Positions 1-12,689 of a stretch of 64,000 nt of DNA are shown here, piece after piece. A program made the position numbers and the translations under genes. This DNA comes from Papaver somniferum (Eukaryota > Streptophyta > Magnoliopsida > Ranunculales > Papaveraceae), in assembly GCF_003573695.1 (NCBI RefSeq), contig NC_039368.1, positions 10,811,860 to 10,875,859 on the forward strand, read 5' to 3'. The notes under the pieces are model-generated. The model did not search any database. It was not told the DNA's origin and saw only the letters and a program-made list of their open reading frames with translations. Each line of letters starts with the position of its first letter. The stretch's first letter is position 1.

Positions 1-555
1 GAATGCATCTAGCTTCGGCAATATGATTGCATCTAAACAAGTTGATATGTGCTTTTCTTTGGTCTTGAAGCATCTCCATTGGAATTTCATTGATCTCACT
101 AGTTTTCCTACCTTTGCCAAATTTATTGACAAAAAGGGGGAGAATTAATGTGTAGTTCACACTAAAAATACACATGGTTATCAGATTATTATGTAAGGGG
201 GAGTGGTTTTCATATTTATATGAAAGTATTGAATAAGGGGGAGTGATACATATCATCATAGTATTGTTGTCGAAGTTGTGATACAATTGAACTTTGATGT
301 TGTGTAATAATACTATGACATAAGAATGATTTAGAGCTTTTGTTTTCTCATTGTTATGGCTACAAATCTTCAATAACTATGATGCTGAACTGAATATCTA
401 CGGAATCATGGGAGTACTTGGAAATGACGAAGATTTCGAGTAATGTTGAAGAACCAAGGAGATCAAGCACGTGGACGAGAAGCTACAAAGTTTTATTTAT
501 TTTGTATTCCATATGTATTGATAGTTTTGTCACTAAAATTGACAAAGGAGGAGAT
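1..555 (+). mobile_element. 3' internal end of a SIRE-like Ty1/Copia retrotransposon
   Basis: This is the stretch just upstream of a Copia 3' LTR. A reading frame is open from the window edge to a TAA at 146-148. After it come repeated purine tracts of the AAGGGGGAG type at about 133-143, 195-203 and 235-243, and a final tract (AAAGGAGGAGA, 543-553) directly before the LTR at 556. Several polypurine-like tracts after the last ORF are a known habit of SIRE/Maximus-lineage Copia elements. The rest of the element, including pol and the 5' LTR, lies outside the window. The assignment rests on this layout and on the LTR that follows, not on a recognised pol domain. Confidence 0.65.
2..148 (+). CDS. 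C-terminal end of a retrotransposon ORF (partial)
   Basis: The frame starts outside the window and ends at TAA 146-148, giving 48 visible codons. The visible end reads ...KFIDKKGEN. It contains no catalytic motif. In SIRE-type elements the last ORF before the polypurine tracts is the end of pol or an extra downstream ORF of unclear role; which of these applies cannot be told from so short a piece. Confidence 0.4.
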   Translation, partial: NASSFGNMIASKQVDMCFSLVLKHLHWNFIDLTSFPTFAKFIDKKGEN

Positions 556-794
556 TGTTAGAGAATTGCTCGGTCGAAATCGCAAGCGTTGCTATCTCAA
601 GCTTGTTTGTCAAATTTAGATGTCAAAACTATATGTCTTGATTTATAGTCTACTTATAGATAAGTCTCGGACTAGGATAGTTAAGTGTAGTTGAGCTCCA
701 GACTCCACCGCGATCATCATATGAAGACGAAGAACTACTTAAGGAACCAGTGGAACTTCATTGACTAAAAGGTATGTGCAGACTTGAACTTATC

Positions 795-3700
795 TGTAGA
801 GCCTTCAAATCTAGCAGCTGACTAATCCAAGAGATTAACTAAATAAAGAGGCATTACTAATCTAAATCAAATACTTAAACATTAATTTAAAAAATCTGCT
901 ACAAAAACTTAACCCAAAACTAGCCCCGCTCTGAAATAAATATATAGACAAGAAATCCTCTCAAATGATACATATAAAATAATCATTTGGTTTACAAATA
1001 GATTATACAACATAATAAACAAAGCTGAAGTTAAACAACTAACGAAATCAACCCTTGAAGCTTTCGCTGCGCAACTCTGATCTGTCTCTGAAATTGATAG
1101 TGGGAATGGGTGAGCGCATCATCCCTAAAAGGGGTGCCCAGTAGGAATAACATTTAACTTTTAAGTAATCATTGAAAATGATTTGAAAACAATTCATGTT
1201 TTCCCTAAACGCTAAAACGCAACCTATTTCACATAGGTAAACAATCATGTATATGGAACTAACTACTTCCAAATAATATATAATATGGTGACTCGTCCAG
1301 CACCTAGATAGTTATATGGTGACTCGTCCCGCACCTAGTTATTGCATGAAAATACGTATGTATAAATGAAGGAGCAATATCCTATATACCATAGATGGAA
1401 ATTCTTATTTCCCAAACAATCAAATGGAAACTCTTATTTCCCAAACAATTCATAAAGACGAACGAAGCATTACGATTCCTTTCCAAGCAATGGAAAGATT
1501 AAAAGAAATACCAGAACTTTCGTAAAACAAAGTTAAACAATGCACGGAAAGCACAATCAGACAATGCATGAATTTGTTAAACATAAACTTTGGTAAAAGA
1601 AAACAACAATAATCACAAAAGAGTTAAATATAAATTCCCACCTCTTTTGATGACAAGCCACGCCTACCTCGAGATCCACGATCCACTGGTCCATCCTTTG
1701 AATCGATCGTTGTTAATACATACTAACTGTTAATCACACAAGAACTCTAAGAATCCAGCCGAAGCGGCTCACACAAGTATTATACAAGTTATCTAATGGT
1801 TCTAAGCCAATTTATGATTCTACATCTTTTAATTATCTATCCTTAGCAAATCTAAGGTAAACTAGTTCAATTAGATTGTTTCTATAGTCCGCTAGATATG
1901 TCTTGTGAATATATGCAACTTTGTAGAAGAAGCCAAAGGCTAATTCAGACCAGAAGAGGTCCAAATCATCAATATAAGATAATTAGTCTTAAGCCCAAGT
2001 TCACTAGACCAGCCCATTAACCTACAATCCATACCATCTGAGTCAACTAACAGTCTCTAACGGTCAGACTGATGGTCAAAGGTCAACAAACAATCAATGG
2101 GTCAAGGTCAAACTCAGGTCCAATGGTCAAACTAGTTAGACCGGTCAAAGTCTGGTCAACTGAGTCAACTCAGGCTAACAAGATCAACTCGACTCAGTCA
2201 GACAATTAGGTCAGCTAAAAGGAAAACGAGTCAGACTGACTAAGTTCAGTCAGACAAGCCAAAGGTTCTTACCCATCTGCAATCCCAACATCAGTTCAAC
2301 TTCAATCTATTTCCTGACAACAAAACAACATATACATTTCAATTAAACTTCAAATTGAATTACAAGATAATACAGCCTACTGCCTACCTGCAATTGCAGC
2401 TTTAAGATTTTACTGAAACATCAACTATAAACCTACACTACTCACACCAACATCCATTTCAGCATCACAAATCAAACTCATACACTGCCACTCCCTGCAA
2501 CATCACTAACATTGCATATTTCAGTCTTAGCATAACACTATCAGCACCAGTCACCAACATTTCAGCTCTAACATCCAACCAACACACTTCATCATCATCT
2601 GAGATACAAACTCAGAGATTCTAATAATAACACCATACCCAACGCGAACTCCAAACACATTCTCTTGCACCTGTAATCATTCCCATGGCCGTACACTCAT
2701 CACATCTTCTATTTCAACTCTACCAGCAGTTCATATCAATACAGTCACAATAATCCACATCAACTGCAATACCTAATTCCCATCCTAGTTCCAATTTCCA
2801 ATCAACAAACCTCCAACCTCTTCCATGCATTTCATATTACTACAATAACTACAACATGATCATCATAACACCTGCAGAACAAGCTTATGTCTCAACATCC
2901 CCAGCTCACACCTTCATACAACATAAACCAACTCCATGTGGATTAACATAAACCTAACCTACAACTACAATTTCATTACAGAATTCCATATCCATTTCAA
3001 TCTTAGCTTATTAACAAACTACCAAACTCAATTCCAGAAATAATAAGTGGGAATTATATAAATATCTCTCCTTTTCATGGATTTCACAGATACCCTTATC
3101 CATCAATAATTATATCCCTCATCTTCTAAAATGTAATCTATTTAATTTTAAATAATATAAATACCCTTTCAATATTAATAAAAATTTAGATGAAAGTCAT
3201 TTCATTTATTATCTCGCATACTGGAAGTGGTGGTGGTGGTGATGCGACGATGGAGGTGGTGGTGCCACCATATTTGGGATCAACCTTTGTTGTTGATACC
3301 AGATTTGGATCAACTTTTGTTGTTGATACCATATTTTGGTGTCAACTTGGGTTATTGACACGTAATCTTGACCTAACTAATAACCGAGTTTTTAATTTTT
3401 GTAAAAACTTGGGTTGTTGATACCAGATATGATGTCAACTTCGGTTGTTGATATAATAATCTAGCTCCACTTTGGTTGTTGATCCAAAAATCTGGACCTA
3501 ACTTATTTCTAAATTTTCAATTTTTTTATCAACTTGGTGGCAACAATGGTGAATTTGGAGGAGATATTTGTCGCAATTGCGGTGGCGGTAGTGACGATGA
3601 GTTGTGGTGGAGTTGTGATGGTTGTGAAGCGGTGGTGGTGATGGTGGTGGTGGTGGTTATAGAGTCGTGGTGGTTGTGAATTACCGTCGGTGGATTTGGA

Positions 3701-5027
3701 GGCGGTGGTGGAGTGATTGATAAAGAAAATTATTGCTTTTTGAAATAAAAAAAAAAGTTATGTGCAATAGATTACTAAAATAGTTTATTTTTAAGAGCAT
3801 AAGTTTTATATATAAGAGGAAGGGTATATTTAAAATGTGATAGGAGTATTTTTGAAGGGTTCCAAAACTAAGGGTATTTAATTAAAATACCAAAATAATA
3901 ACTTATCAAAATTAACATGAGGCAGAAAATTACCTCAGGATAACTTCATTCAAGTAACTGAGTCCAATTCTTCTTTATTCCGACTTGATTCAGAAACATA
4001 CCTCAAGTCAAATATCAATTTATCACATCACCTTCACTGTTTCTCAGAAACCCTAGAATTTATTTCTCGTGTCTCTATATTCTAATTCGAGTTCAAAAGA
4101 TACTCCAACTCCTCATATTAGTCACACCCAACACAAATCTTTCCATTAAACCATCAATTTCATCTTTCCTGAATTTTCTTTACAAACCTTAATTTTCACA
4201 GAATCACCTACAACAATACCTTCCTCTTTGTTTCAGTTCACCGCAGTCTTCAATCGATCAAACCCATATCAAATCCCCTTCTGAAAACATCAATTTCATC
4301 TTCTAATTTCTTCCTTGAACTTCTTATGAAAACTCTAACTTTCCAAATCTCCTCTTATCTAATTCGAACTCTAAACAATAATCTAAATCGTTATGTCAAC
4401 ACAAACCATCTCTAATCTCCTCTCTAATTACTGAACTTCGCCATCTACATATTCTCTGAAATTATTAAGAAAAATCAATTCCTAATTCACCTCTTATTCA
4501 TGTCTGAATCAACAACATATATCATCACCATCTCTAACAGATACCCCATGATATTTTCCACGTTCTACTGAATATAAAACCTCTATTTGATTTCGCTCGA
4601 ACTCACAGAAGAAGAAGAACATAAGGAGAAGGAAAGAGAAGAAGAAACAAAAGAAGAAAGAAGAATGAAGATGAAGAAATAAGAATGAGACGTTATCCTC
4701 TCTATTTGGATAGAGATAAGACCGACCCGTATTGCTGAAACACCCATTCACTTTTAGAGGTGCAGCCACAAGGGTAATATCAAATTTATTATTTTACCCT
4801 CCGAAAACAAATTGATAAATCTTCTTCACCCAGTGTCCGAATGACGCGTGCGAATAGTCCATTCCGCATAACTTTTCGAGACCTAATCAATGATACTAGT
4901 TTCGTATCTAAATCGTTGTTAGATTAATTCTTATTAATTAATGTTCTTGTTAAACTAATCGAGTTATTATCGGCTAATACATCTCTTGACTAGTCTAATA
5001 GCGTTGACGAGCTTGAGGGTCCTTACA
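795..5027 (-). repeat. Long Ty3/gypsy LTR (about 4.2 kb), minus strand
   Basis: The TG...CA ends sit at 5027 and 795 on the minus strand, with a purine tract on the outer side at 5028-5040. The block is non-coding. It holds a cluster of GGTCAA/TTGACC boxes (2040-2270), GGT/GTT-rich stretches (3215-3720), a GAA-rich stretch (4600-4700), and a short direct repeat built on ATATGGTGACTCGTCC near 1285 and 1315. An LTR of 4 kb is long but within the range reported for Tekay-type elements. Small ORFs inside it are scattered, unrelated to known proteins and judged to be chance. Confidence 0.55.
2040..2270 (-). promoter_or_regulatory. Cluster of W-box-like TTGAC(C/T) motifs in the LTR
   Basis: About ten copies of GTCAA (TTGAC on the LTR's own strand) lie within about 200 bases, most in the form GGTCAA, mixed with related GACTGA/CAGTCAGAC words. 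TTGAC(C/T) is the core recognised by WRKY transcription factors. The location inside the LTR, well before its U5 end, fits a U3 enhancer. Binding is inferred only. Confidence 0.4.
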
Positions 5028-5599
5028 TTCTCCCCACTTTATACATTTTCGTCCTCGATAATTAAACCATCCTTCTAGTCTTCAAAAACTCTCCACCTTA
5101 TAGAATAAAATTTTCTCTTTTCTAAGCGCAAGACATCATGAAACAAACCACAACCCTATATGTCTCTACAACTAATATCTAAAATTTGTAGATCTAGGTT
5201 CAACCATATTAACTTTAGTAACTATCAAATAAGGAAGTCTAATTTTTCTTAAACAAATTTCTATTTTATAAGATATCTGCCTCTAACTTCGAGGAAGAAT
5301 TCTAAGAATATTTCTAAGTGAACTTACATCTATTGGTTTTCTAAATCAATTTACAGTATATTTCTATGATCGGTCATCTCTGAATGCAGTTTCCCTATCA
5401 AGTTTGGCCAAGCCCAATAATGCCTTCCTACGAACAGAGAAAACACAACCTTCATTATTCCTCAATGTTGGATTAACTAATTATTAATTTATTAAGATTA
5501 ATTAGTCTTTCAATATTTTTTAATTCTAACTGGTGTAAGTCTTATAAATTTACTTCGTAAAATATATAAATAATTCACATCCTTTAAAACAATTTAGTT

Positions 5600-5797
5600 A
5601 TATGAATGATTATTTTATATGTATCATTTGAGAGGAGTTCTTATATATATATTTATTTCAGAGAGGGGCTAGTTTTAGGTTAAGTTTTTGTAGCAGATTT
5701 CTTAATTGAATGTTTAAGTATTCGATTTTGATTCGTAGTCCCTCTTTATTTAGTTAATCTCTTGGATTAGTCAGCTGCTAGCTTTGGGGGAGCTACA
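5600..5797 (+). repeat. Inverted copy of the gypsy LTR U5 end
   Basis: This stretch reads in plus orientation what the block 795-1000 reads on the minus strand. Both contain TATGTATCATTTGAGAGGA, then GGGGCTAGTTTT, then TTTTTGTAGCAGATTT, then TTAGTTAATCTCTTGGATTA, then CAGCTGCTAG, and both end ...CTACA at a TTATC duplication. Scattered mismatches show that the copies have diverged. Similarity fades upstream of about 5600. Confidence 0.75.
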
Positions 5798-7966
5798 TTA
5801 TCTATCACTCAAAAGTCTATCTAATCTATCCCCTACTCTTGAGAAAAAATTCGTATAAGTATACAGATTATAACCATACACATTTTCTATTTCGAGCCGA
5901 GTTTAACTCGCATATATATTTCTCGAAATATGTGGTGGTAAGATTTTGCTTTAGCCAAGTTCATCTTTACTCGTGACGAAAGTCATCGTGATATTTCAAT
6001 ATCTTGAAAATCGCTTTGATGGAAAATAGTTTGTGAATAAAAACTATATAACATCCTCTAAGAATGTTTTAATGATTGAAATGAATAGTTGATATTATGT
6101 AACCATCTTTGGATATGAGCATATATAGTGTTTTCGCACATTATTGTATAAATCCATAAACTGCGAACCAAGTGTGTGCATATGTGTGTATATGAAATTG
6201 GTTAAGGAGACAGGTTAAGTATGCGTTCCCGTTTGCATACTAGCGAAAGTTTTCACCCGGAAATTTCTGCTGAGTTTGGAATTGACAAACTCTTCACTAG
6301 TCACCTAAAGTATACGTACCCGTATGCATACTAACAGAAGTTTTCTACCCAAAAGTTTCTTCTGAGTTTGGAAAGTAAACCAACTCAAATCTGGTTGCTT
6401 AAGTACGCATACTTAAGATGGTTACTTTATCAAATCGGTAATTCATGAACTTTGCAAACCGCGGCTGTGATGTCCATGAATCGATTCAAGTGAATTAAAC
6501 CGACTTTATTTCAATTGTGTCTATTATAAAGATCTAAGCAATTGTATAACTCTCTAACTAGCTCTTTTGAAGTCATTGGAACTAGTTACGGTGAAGATGA
6601 ATATGGTTGATATGAAAGTGCTCATATTGCTAACCATCGGCTAACTATTATTGAACCAACTAAGTGTACATGTTTAGGTACGATTACTCAAACCTAAACG
6701 AAATACATTTCATTTGTGTATGACAAGCTAAGATTCGATCTAACGTTTGAAAGATATTAGATTGAATCTAATCAGGTTTTATCTAACGGTGAATATTGAA
6801 TGCTTTGTTACTAAGCTAATGTTGATTGCAAACCATGATTTGAAAAATATATAAAATAGACCTCTAGCAACTGGGAAACCTAATCACCACACCTCCTGCG
6901 TGAAACTAGTTTTGTAAAGATAGAGTCAATTCTCCTTTAACCTTAGGTTTCTACTCGAGACTCTGTAGGTTAACGACTTTACGACTTCATTGGGATTTTG
7001 AAGCCAGACCCAACTATTATTTCTATAGTTGCGTGATCTGATCTTGCTGTTTTTATCGTACGAGTACAATTGTAAGATTGGCTTGTGATTGATATCTACG
7101 ATAGGAAAGATAAAAATAAGTCCCAAACATCTTCCTCTCATCGTTGTGATTCTCTAATAGCTTGTTTCGCTAGTCGATTATTGTGAGGTGATTGATAATT
7201 CTAGGCTGTTCTTCGGGGCTATAAGTCCGGGTTTTCGATTGGTTCTTACTCACATTGATTTTATCAAAAGAAGGAACGAAACTCGTAGGTATTTCTGTGG
7301 GAGACAAATATATCTATTCTCGTAGACTTTTCTATGTGAGAAAGATTTGTTTATTAAAGTCTTCGACTTTGGGTCGTAGCAAATCTTGGTTGTGGGTGAG
7401 ATCAACTAAGGGAATCAAGTGCGTTGGGATAAGAGATGTAAGGAGCGGAAATGTACCTTGAATCAATGTGGGATTGATTGGGGTTCAACTACAGTCCATA
7501 CCGAAGTTAGTTTTTAGTAGGCTAGTGTCTGTAGCGGCTTAATATAGTGTGGTATTCAAACTAGACTAGGTCCGGGGGTTTTCTGCATTTTCGATTTCTT
7601 TGTTAAAAAAAATCGCTGGTGTTTGTGTTATTTCTTTTCCGCATTATATTTTATTATATATTAGAAATATCATAGGTGGTGTGTTGAATCGATCAATTGG
7701 TAAATCTAACCTTTCATGGTTGATTGAAATTGATTGAAATTGATTGATCCTTGAACATTGGTCTTTGGTTCTGTTCAAGTTTACATCTCTTATATTCAAT
7801 CGGGATTGCTGATTGAATTAGAGATTGAGATATTTAACTCCTTGATATATCTTTTTTAAGATTGAGTCTAACTGTCTAGGTGATTTTCTTGAAAGTATAT
7901 TGAAGTTAGTCCATACATATTGCTAAGCGAAATATTGGGTGAGTTTGTTAGACCCCCCCATTTTCA

Positions 7967-10000
7967 TACTTGATCATCATTTTGTGATCAAAGTGTCAAG
8001 GAACAATACATCAATAGTGATACGTGATTTAATTGGTATATTTAATTAAGATGTATAATGTTTATCTTTTAACTTCATAATTACGATATCGAAATAATCT
8101 TAGTAACTCGTTACTAGATTGTGTAGTGAACGCGAGTTTGATTTCAAACTTAGAAAACTATGTTTAATTACACAAGTTTAAATAAATAGACGTATGAACT
8201 TATTTCATATTCGAAAAGGAAATCAATAGGATTGATGGTCCGTTTTTCATTGAAGATCTTAAGGTTTGACGATTCTAACCTGTATAGGGAATCAAGGTAG
8301 AAGCCATCCCTAACATATGTTGGGAGTAAAGGTAGAATCGATCCTAACTTGTTTTAGGAGTCATGGAAGAACCAACCCCAATAGGCAAAACCGATTTCTT
8401 CAAGTCACATATACTTTAGGGTTTGTGTGATTTGGAAAATGAGTTTTCAAAATAGAAAAGTTTAAGATGTCAACATAATGAGTAATTTGAATATGTGTTG
8501 AAATCTAATTTCTTAATTGTTCAAATATATTCCTTGATACTCAAGGTGAGATCTCAAACCGAAATATTAGATAATATTTTTGAGATTTTCGAAATTAATA
8601 TGTATAATTTTACCAACAATCAAAATATTTGTGAAAACATATATTAGTTAAGTGCTAGCTAAAATTGAGTTGTCCATGAAGATTTCGTTAGTGCATCAGG
8701 ATATTGGTTGGAATTAGACAAGACATAATTTATGTGCTTTATTGCATATCTTAAGAATATTTTTGGTTATGGAAATTCATTGATGTCCAAACTAAACTTA
8801 TCTTGATCCAGGAAAACTTCATCTTTGTTGTTTCTGGTGTACCCGACTAATAGTATTCTAATAATACTATATTGGAGAGAAGAGTAACTTAATTAAGCGA
8901 AATCTTTTACGTCCGCTAGTTTAAAGACTTATTTTGGATAAATAAGCGTCTACTAGTACAGTTGTGGAGAACTATAAAATTTCATTGTTATTTTAGCTTT
9001 CAATTATTGATTTGATTGACTAACAGTTGTTAACTCTTGATTTTACCTAGTTTTGATTGTTCTTCAAAGCCTTCTTTTCTGACATAAGGTCATTAAAATT
9101 AGATCAAAAGATTAACGTTGACTTGTGATCATCCACTGTTAACATACTCCGTTCTGCGCGTGATCAATCATAAGCCGAGTATCAAGTTTGTTATTGTGCA
9201 AGTAAAGAAGACTATTAAAGATTTGAAGGCAAAAAGATTTTTCTTATTGGTTTCGTATCTTCGTGAATTTTTTCGTGCACAAACTTGATCGGATTGGATC
9301 CAAATAGATCTGGTTTATCTTTTGATAAACTTGTTATCGCTAGTCGTATTTAAATCGATAAGATATCATTTGGTGGTACTCTTCAGTATCCAAATCTGGT
9401 AGTTTTGTTTGGCTCGATTTGGTTAACTTTTTTAATCCAGATATTTGGATGATCTAAACCATACAAAGGATTTCAAAAAATCCTTTGTCACACTCAACAT
9501 ACATATCTATGATTGATTTCCTGAGATAGGAGAGTGGTTACCAAACAAGTTAGTCCTTTATTGTTTGGAAGACGATTGAAAAGGTTGAGTGCTTAAAGTC
9601 TTCAGAGAGGTTGAAGCAACTTAATATGGTGGACTCTATCTTAGGATTCACATGTGTTGGACAGATTGGTTGTAGGTGCAGGGATACTGAGGAAACTAGG
9701 TAACTAGGGGTAGTTTACTTGGTCTCAACTATACGAAGTTGGTAGTGTCTTTGTATAGCGGATTAATTATGTCCCGGGGTTTTTATGCATTTGTTGTTTC
9801 CTCGTTAACAAAATCTTACTGTGTCTATACTTTTACTTTCCGCAATTATTATTATTGTTTTAGTTATAATTAAAAGTGAATACATTGTACTTTAATCCCA
9901 AACATTTGGGTTGATCCCTATAGTTAGGTTCAATTTCGAACTAGTAACTAAATACCAAGTCTATACCTTATGGTTATTATCTTTTAGACAGTTTCTGTTT
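7967..10000 (+). mobile_element. Older Copia LTR fragment flanking the first element
   Basis: After the first LTR ends, a second divergent LTR-like sequence follows. At about 9735-9850 it repeats, in altered form, the terminal signature of the first LTR: GGTAGTGTCTTTGTATAGCGG, a GTCCCGGGGTTTTTATGCAT stretch, TTTCCTCGTTAACAAAATC and a CTTTCCGCAATTATT tract. The first Copia element therefore probably inserted into a related, older one. No ORF of note and no clear outer boundary were found; the end given is approximate. Confidence 0.4.
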
Positions 10001-12271
10001 GTAGTAGATCAAGTATAAGACTTATAAGTTAATATCGAAAATATTATGGTGTAATTGGTAACCTCGTATTTATAAAGAGTCTTCTTGTTAAATATGTGGA
10101 TGATTATAAAAACTATTAGGAGTTGGGTTAGGTGCACTATAGTAAGATTCGATTGATTCATCATTCTACAAAATTGGTTGCTCAAGTGGTTTCAATATGG
10201 ATGGATTGATATTTAACTGAAGAAGAAACTGATCAAATTTTCAGCAGATATTCGATTAAAAAATAACTATCCTTGTATCCGTTTGGTTGTTCATTTAGAT
10301 AGTCGTTGTAAAGTTGTTGGTATATCTGAGAATAATCATCAGGTGTTGTGGGAAACTAATCATAACCAATGGTTGATAGTTGTTATAAGATTGGGATCGA
10401 AAACCATATTGCTTAATATTCAGATTGGTAGTTGTCGTGACAAATTTCATACTTTCATTAAAGAGATTCAACTCAAGTTGACTATTACAATTGTAAACTA
10501 AACTAAAAATTAATGTCACATTTGTATGAAATTTTTTTCTCGTATGTTCATGATTTGTATATGGGTACGTGCATTTTATTGGTGCACAAAATAAACTAGT
10601 ATACTTTAATTACGTTTGAAGGTGGATCGGAACACATCCCTAAAACTTATCTTACAGTTGTGATATTCTTATTTCTAACCCCTAGTCAAAATTCAGAATT
10701 CGAGAAACATCAAAAAGGTAAGATAACCTTGTTGCTTTTTTTAGATAGTAAATCTTTGTTGTTATCCTCGAAAGTAGCAAAGTTAAGTATAATTTGAGAT
10801 TATTTTTGTTTATTTGTTTCGTCATAAATATGATTTGAGAATGAACTTCATAAATAGTTAATTAATTTTTTACTCTTGTCCATATTGGAAATAAAAATAA
10901 AACTCAAAACTAAATCAAGAGATATGATTTTTATAAGAGTGAGGGGGACACTATAATTTTTAGGTTGAAATGGAAATATTGAATGAAAAAAAATGAATTT
11001 ATGAAAATATAACAACTATTAAAAAACAAAGATAATACAAACGAAATCCTGGATGAGTTTCTTTTATTTGTCATGTTCTTCTATCTTAAGTCTATACTTG
11101 CAAGAACCCTTTAACTTTTTATGTCCGAAAGCACTTGACCCGAAATTAAACAAAAACAGAATCATCAAGTTGAGGACCTACTTACTGGCAAAATCAAAAA
11201 TCAATTTTCTCTTGCACTCACATACGCACATTCCTTTGGATTCGTTATACACAACCTTGATGACAAGGTTGTTTTAAGTGCGCGAGATGGTATGTTCATG
11301 TTTGTGGTTATGTCGGGATGTTATTGATTAGTGTATTTACTAGTTGTTATAATTTGATTAGTGTCATTATTTAATTTTTTATTAATAATAAAAATATAAC
11401 AATAGAAAAAGTAGGAGATATATACAAGGATAAATATTGTAATATAAATGTGTAAATGTGTATAACAATAAATATTGATGTTACTATAAGGGTAAAGGAG
11501 AAAACATGGTGAGAAAATATATATATTCTCCACTTTGGGGGACCTAAAATATATTGAGATTTTCTTTCCGGTTGTTGTACGTACTAAATAAAGGTGTACT
11601 CATCAAACAAACACATAAACAAAAATTACCATAGATGTCCGACTTTTTTGACGCACGAAATCAACATTTGGGCCCACCAGACAAAGGAAAACTAAACATT
11701 ATATTAATAACATTCATAAACAGTAGATAATTTTATAATTTTTGAAGTCAAATATACTTATTACAAACCAAGAAAAATTATGGCAAGACCTACCAAAAAG
11801 AAGAAAAAAAATGCAAAACAAAACATAAGCATGTAAGCTTTAGGTAGTGCCTTGGTACACATGATTCTTTCCTTTTGTGCTAGCTGGTAAACTTGATCAA
11901 TTTGGAAAACTATTAACAACCGGTGTATTGAAACATTGGCCACTAAGTTGGGTTTTACTCGTCATTTAAGTTGATGATGACATATAGATTAATGAACCGG
12001 GAAAAATAAGTTCCAATAATCTTTCAAATTAAGAAAATTAAAAATATTACAAATAAGAAAATCATGTAGGGTGTCTCATGAAATATTTGCTGCACTTTTT
12101 TTCTTCTTGACCTATACTTCTACACATCTGTTGAACTAATGATGCAAGCTTATACTTGCCCCAAAGTTATGTATCGGCTTTGTTCTCTTATTCCTTACTA
12201 TGTTAGTTAGTATTTTTTTTTTAAACTACTTTATTGGTTATCAAGTTCGTTAATGATTTTTCTCTTGGTAG
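10001..12271. other. No gene recognised
   Basis: AT-rich sequence with only short, compositionally poor ORFs (for example 10283-10501 and 11053-11277 on plus, 11321-11533 on minus) that show no domain I recognise. The last 200 bases end in a pyrimidine-rich tract and TTGGTAG at 12265-12271, an apparent splice acceptor for the pseudogene exon that follows. Confidence 0.5.
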
Positions 12272-12321
12272 GATCTGAAAGCAAAAGGAACAACATTAGT
12301 TTTCTTGGAGTACCTTGATGG
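12272..12321 (+). pseudogene. Proteasome beta-subunit-like exon, left half
   Basis: After an acceptor-like CTCTTGGTAG the frame reads DLKAKGTTLVFLEYLD. This matches the start of a mature proteasome beta subunit, where the GTT motif supplies the N-terminal threonine nucleophile. The exon is cut in the middle of a codon run by the gypsy element: the last five bases (GATGG, 12317-12321) are the target duplication. Reading resumes at 25236. The subunit type is not certain; the continuation with GVILAAD and DKNPK recalls beta2. Confidence 0.5.
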
Positions 12322-12401
12322 TGATACAGGTGTATCCGCACTCATTTGGGGAACTTAGTTAACTTCAAGCTAAGTTGAGGGAAGAATCCTATTCTAGGCA
12401 G
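12322..12401 (+). repeat. 5' LTR of the gypsy element, first part
   Basis: Reads TGATACAGGTGTATCCGCAC and continues to TATTCTAGGCAG, matching the first 80 bases of the 3' LTR at 24772. It is cut off at the CACTA A terminus. Confidence 0.9.
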
Positions 12402-12689
12402 GACTACGAGAAAAATATACATCTACAACTGGAGATTTACAACTCTTCGCTAAACATCGTAGAAAGTCATATGTTTTACAACTGGTTTCAAAGGAAGAGT
12501 TGTCGTATATCATCACTGGCAACCCTTAGGAAACAAGGGGTTGCGCTAAGAAAACAAACGACAACTCCTTAAGCAAAAAATTTGGGACGATATTTAGCTA
12601 TAACAACTATGTTCCATAAAGGTAGTGACTAAGCCTATCACAATTTTCACAAGAGTTGTTGAAGAACACCAAAATATGATGATGAAAAA

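Larger units (their letters stand above)
795..5797 (-). mobile_element. Aberrant Ty3/gypsy insertion with inverted LTR ends
   Basis: The insertion interrupts the Copia LTR and is flanked by identical 5-bp repeats TTATC (790-794 and 5798-5802), the size made by gypsy integrases. On the minus strand a full LTR-like block runs from TGTAAGG (5027) to ...CTCTACA (795), preceded by a polypurine tract (AAAGTGGGGAGAATG, complement of 5026-5040) and a GACGAAAATG-type motif usual before chromovirus 3' LTRs. A normal element would have a second LTR in the same direction at the right. Instead the right end (about 5600-5797) is an inverted copy of the U5 end at 795-1000. Only about 0.6 kb of internal-looking sequence (5028-5600) lies between them, and no pol gene is present. 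Chromovirus (Tekay/Del-like) assignment is an inference from the LTR end and tract. Confidence 0.6.
556..7966 (+). mobile_element. Copia (SIRE-like) 3' LTR, split by an inserted element
   Basis: The LTR begins TGTTAGAG at 556, directly after the purine tract, and ends ...TTTTCA at 7966. Removing the insertion (795-5797 plus one target duplication) leaves about 2.4 kb, a normal length for a SIRE-type LTR. The continuity is visible: the left part ends with a segment ending GAACTTATC and the right part resumes TTATCTATCACTC. The last third carries the typical end of this LTR group, with AGTGTCTGTAGCGGCTTAAT near 7525 followed by the pyrimidine-rich stretch and TTCCGCATTATATT. No coding capacity is expected and none is seen. 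Confidence 0.7.

Noticed and set aside
3190..3720. Gly/Val-rich ORFs in the GGT-rich part of the LTR
   Set aside because: Low-complexity GGT/GTT repeats inside an LTR give such ORFs by chance.
796..5797. Classical TIR DNA transposon
   Set aside because: The ends are inverted copies about 200 bases long, but the internal polypurine tract, TG..CA borders and 5-bp duplication point to a gypsy LTR origin.
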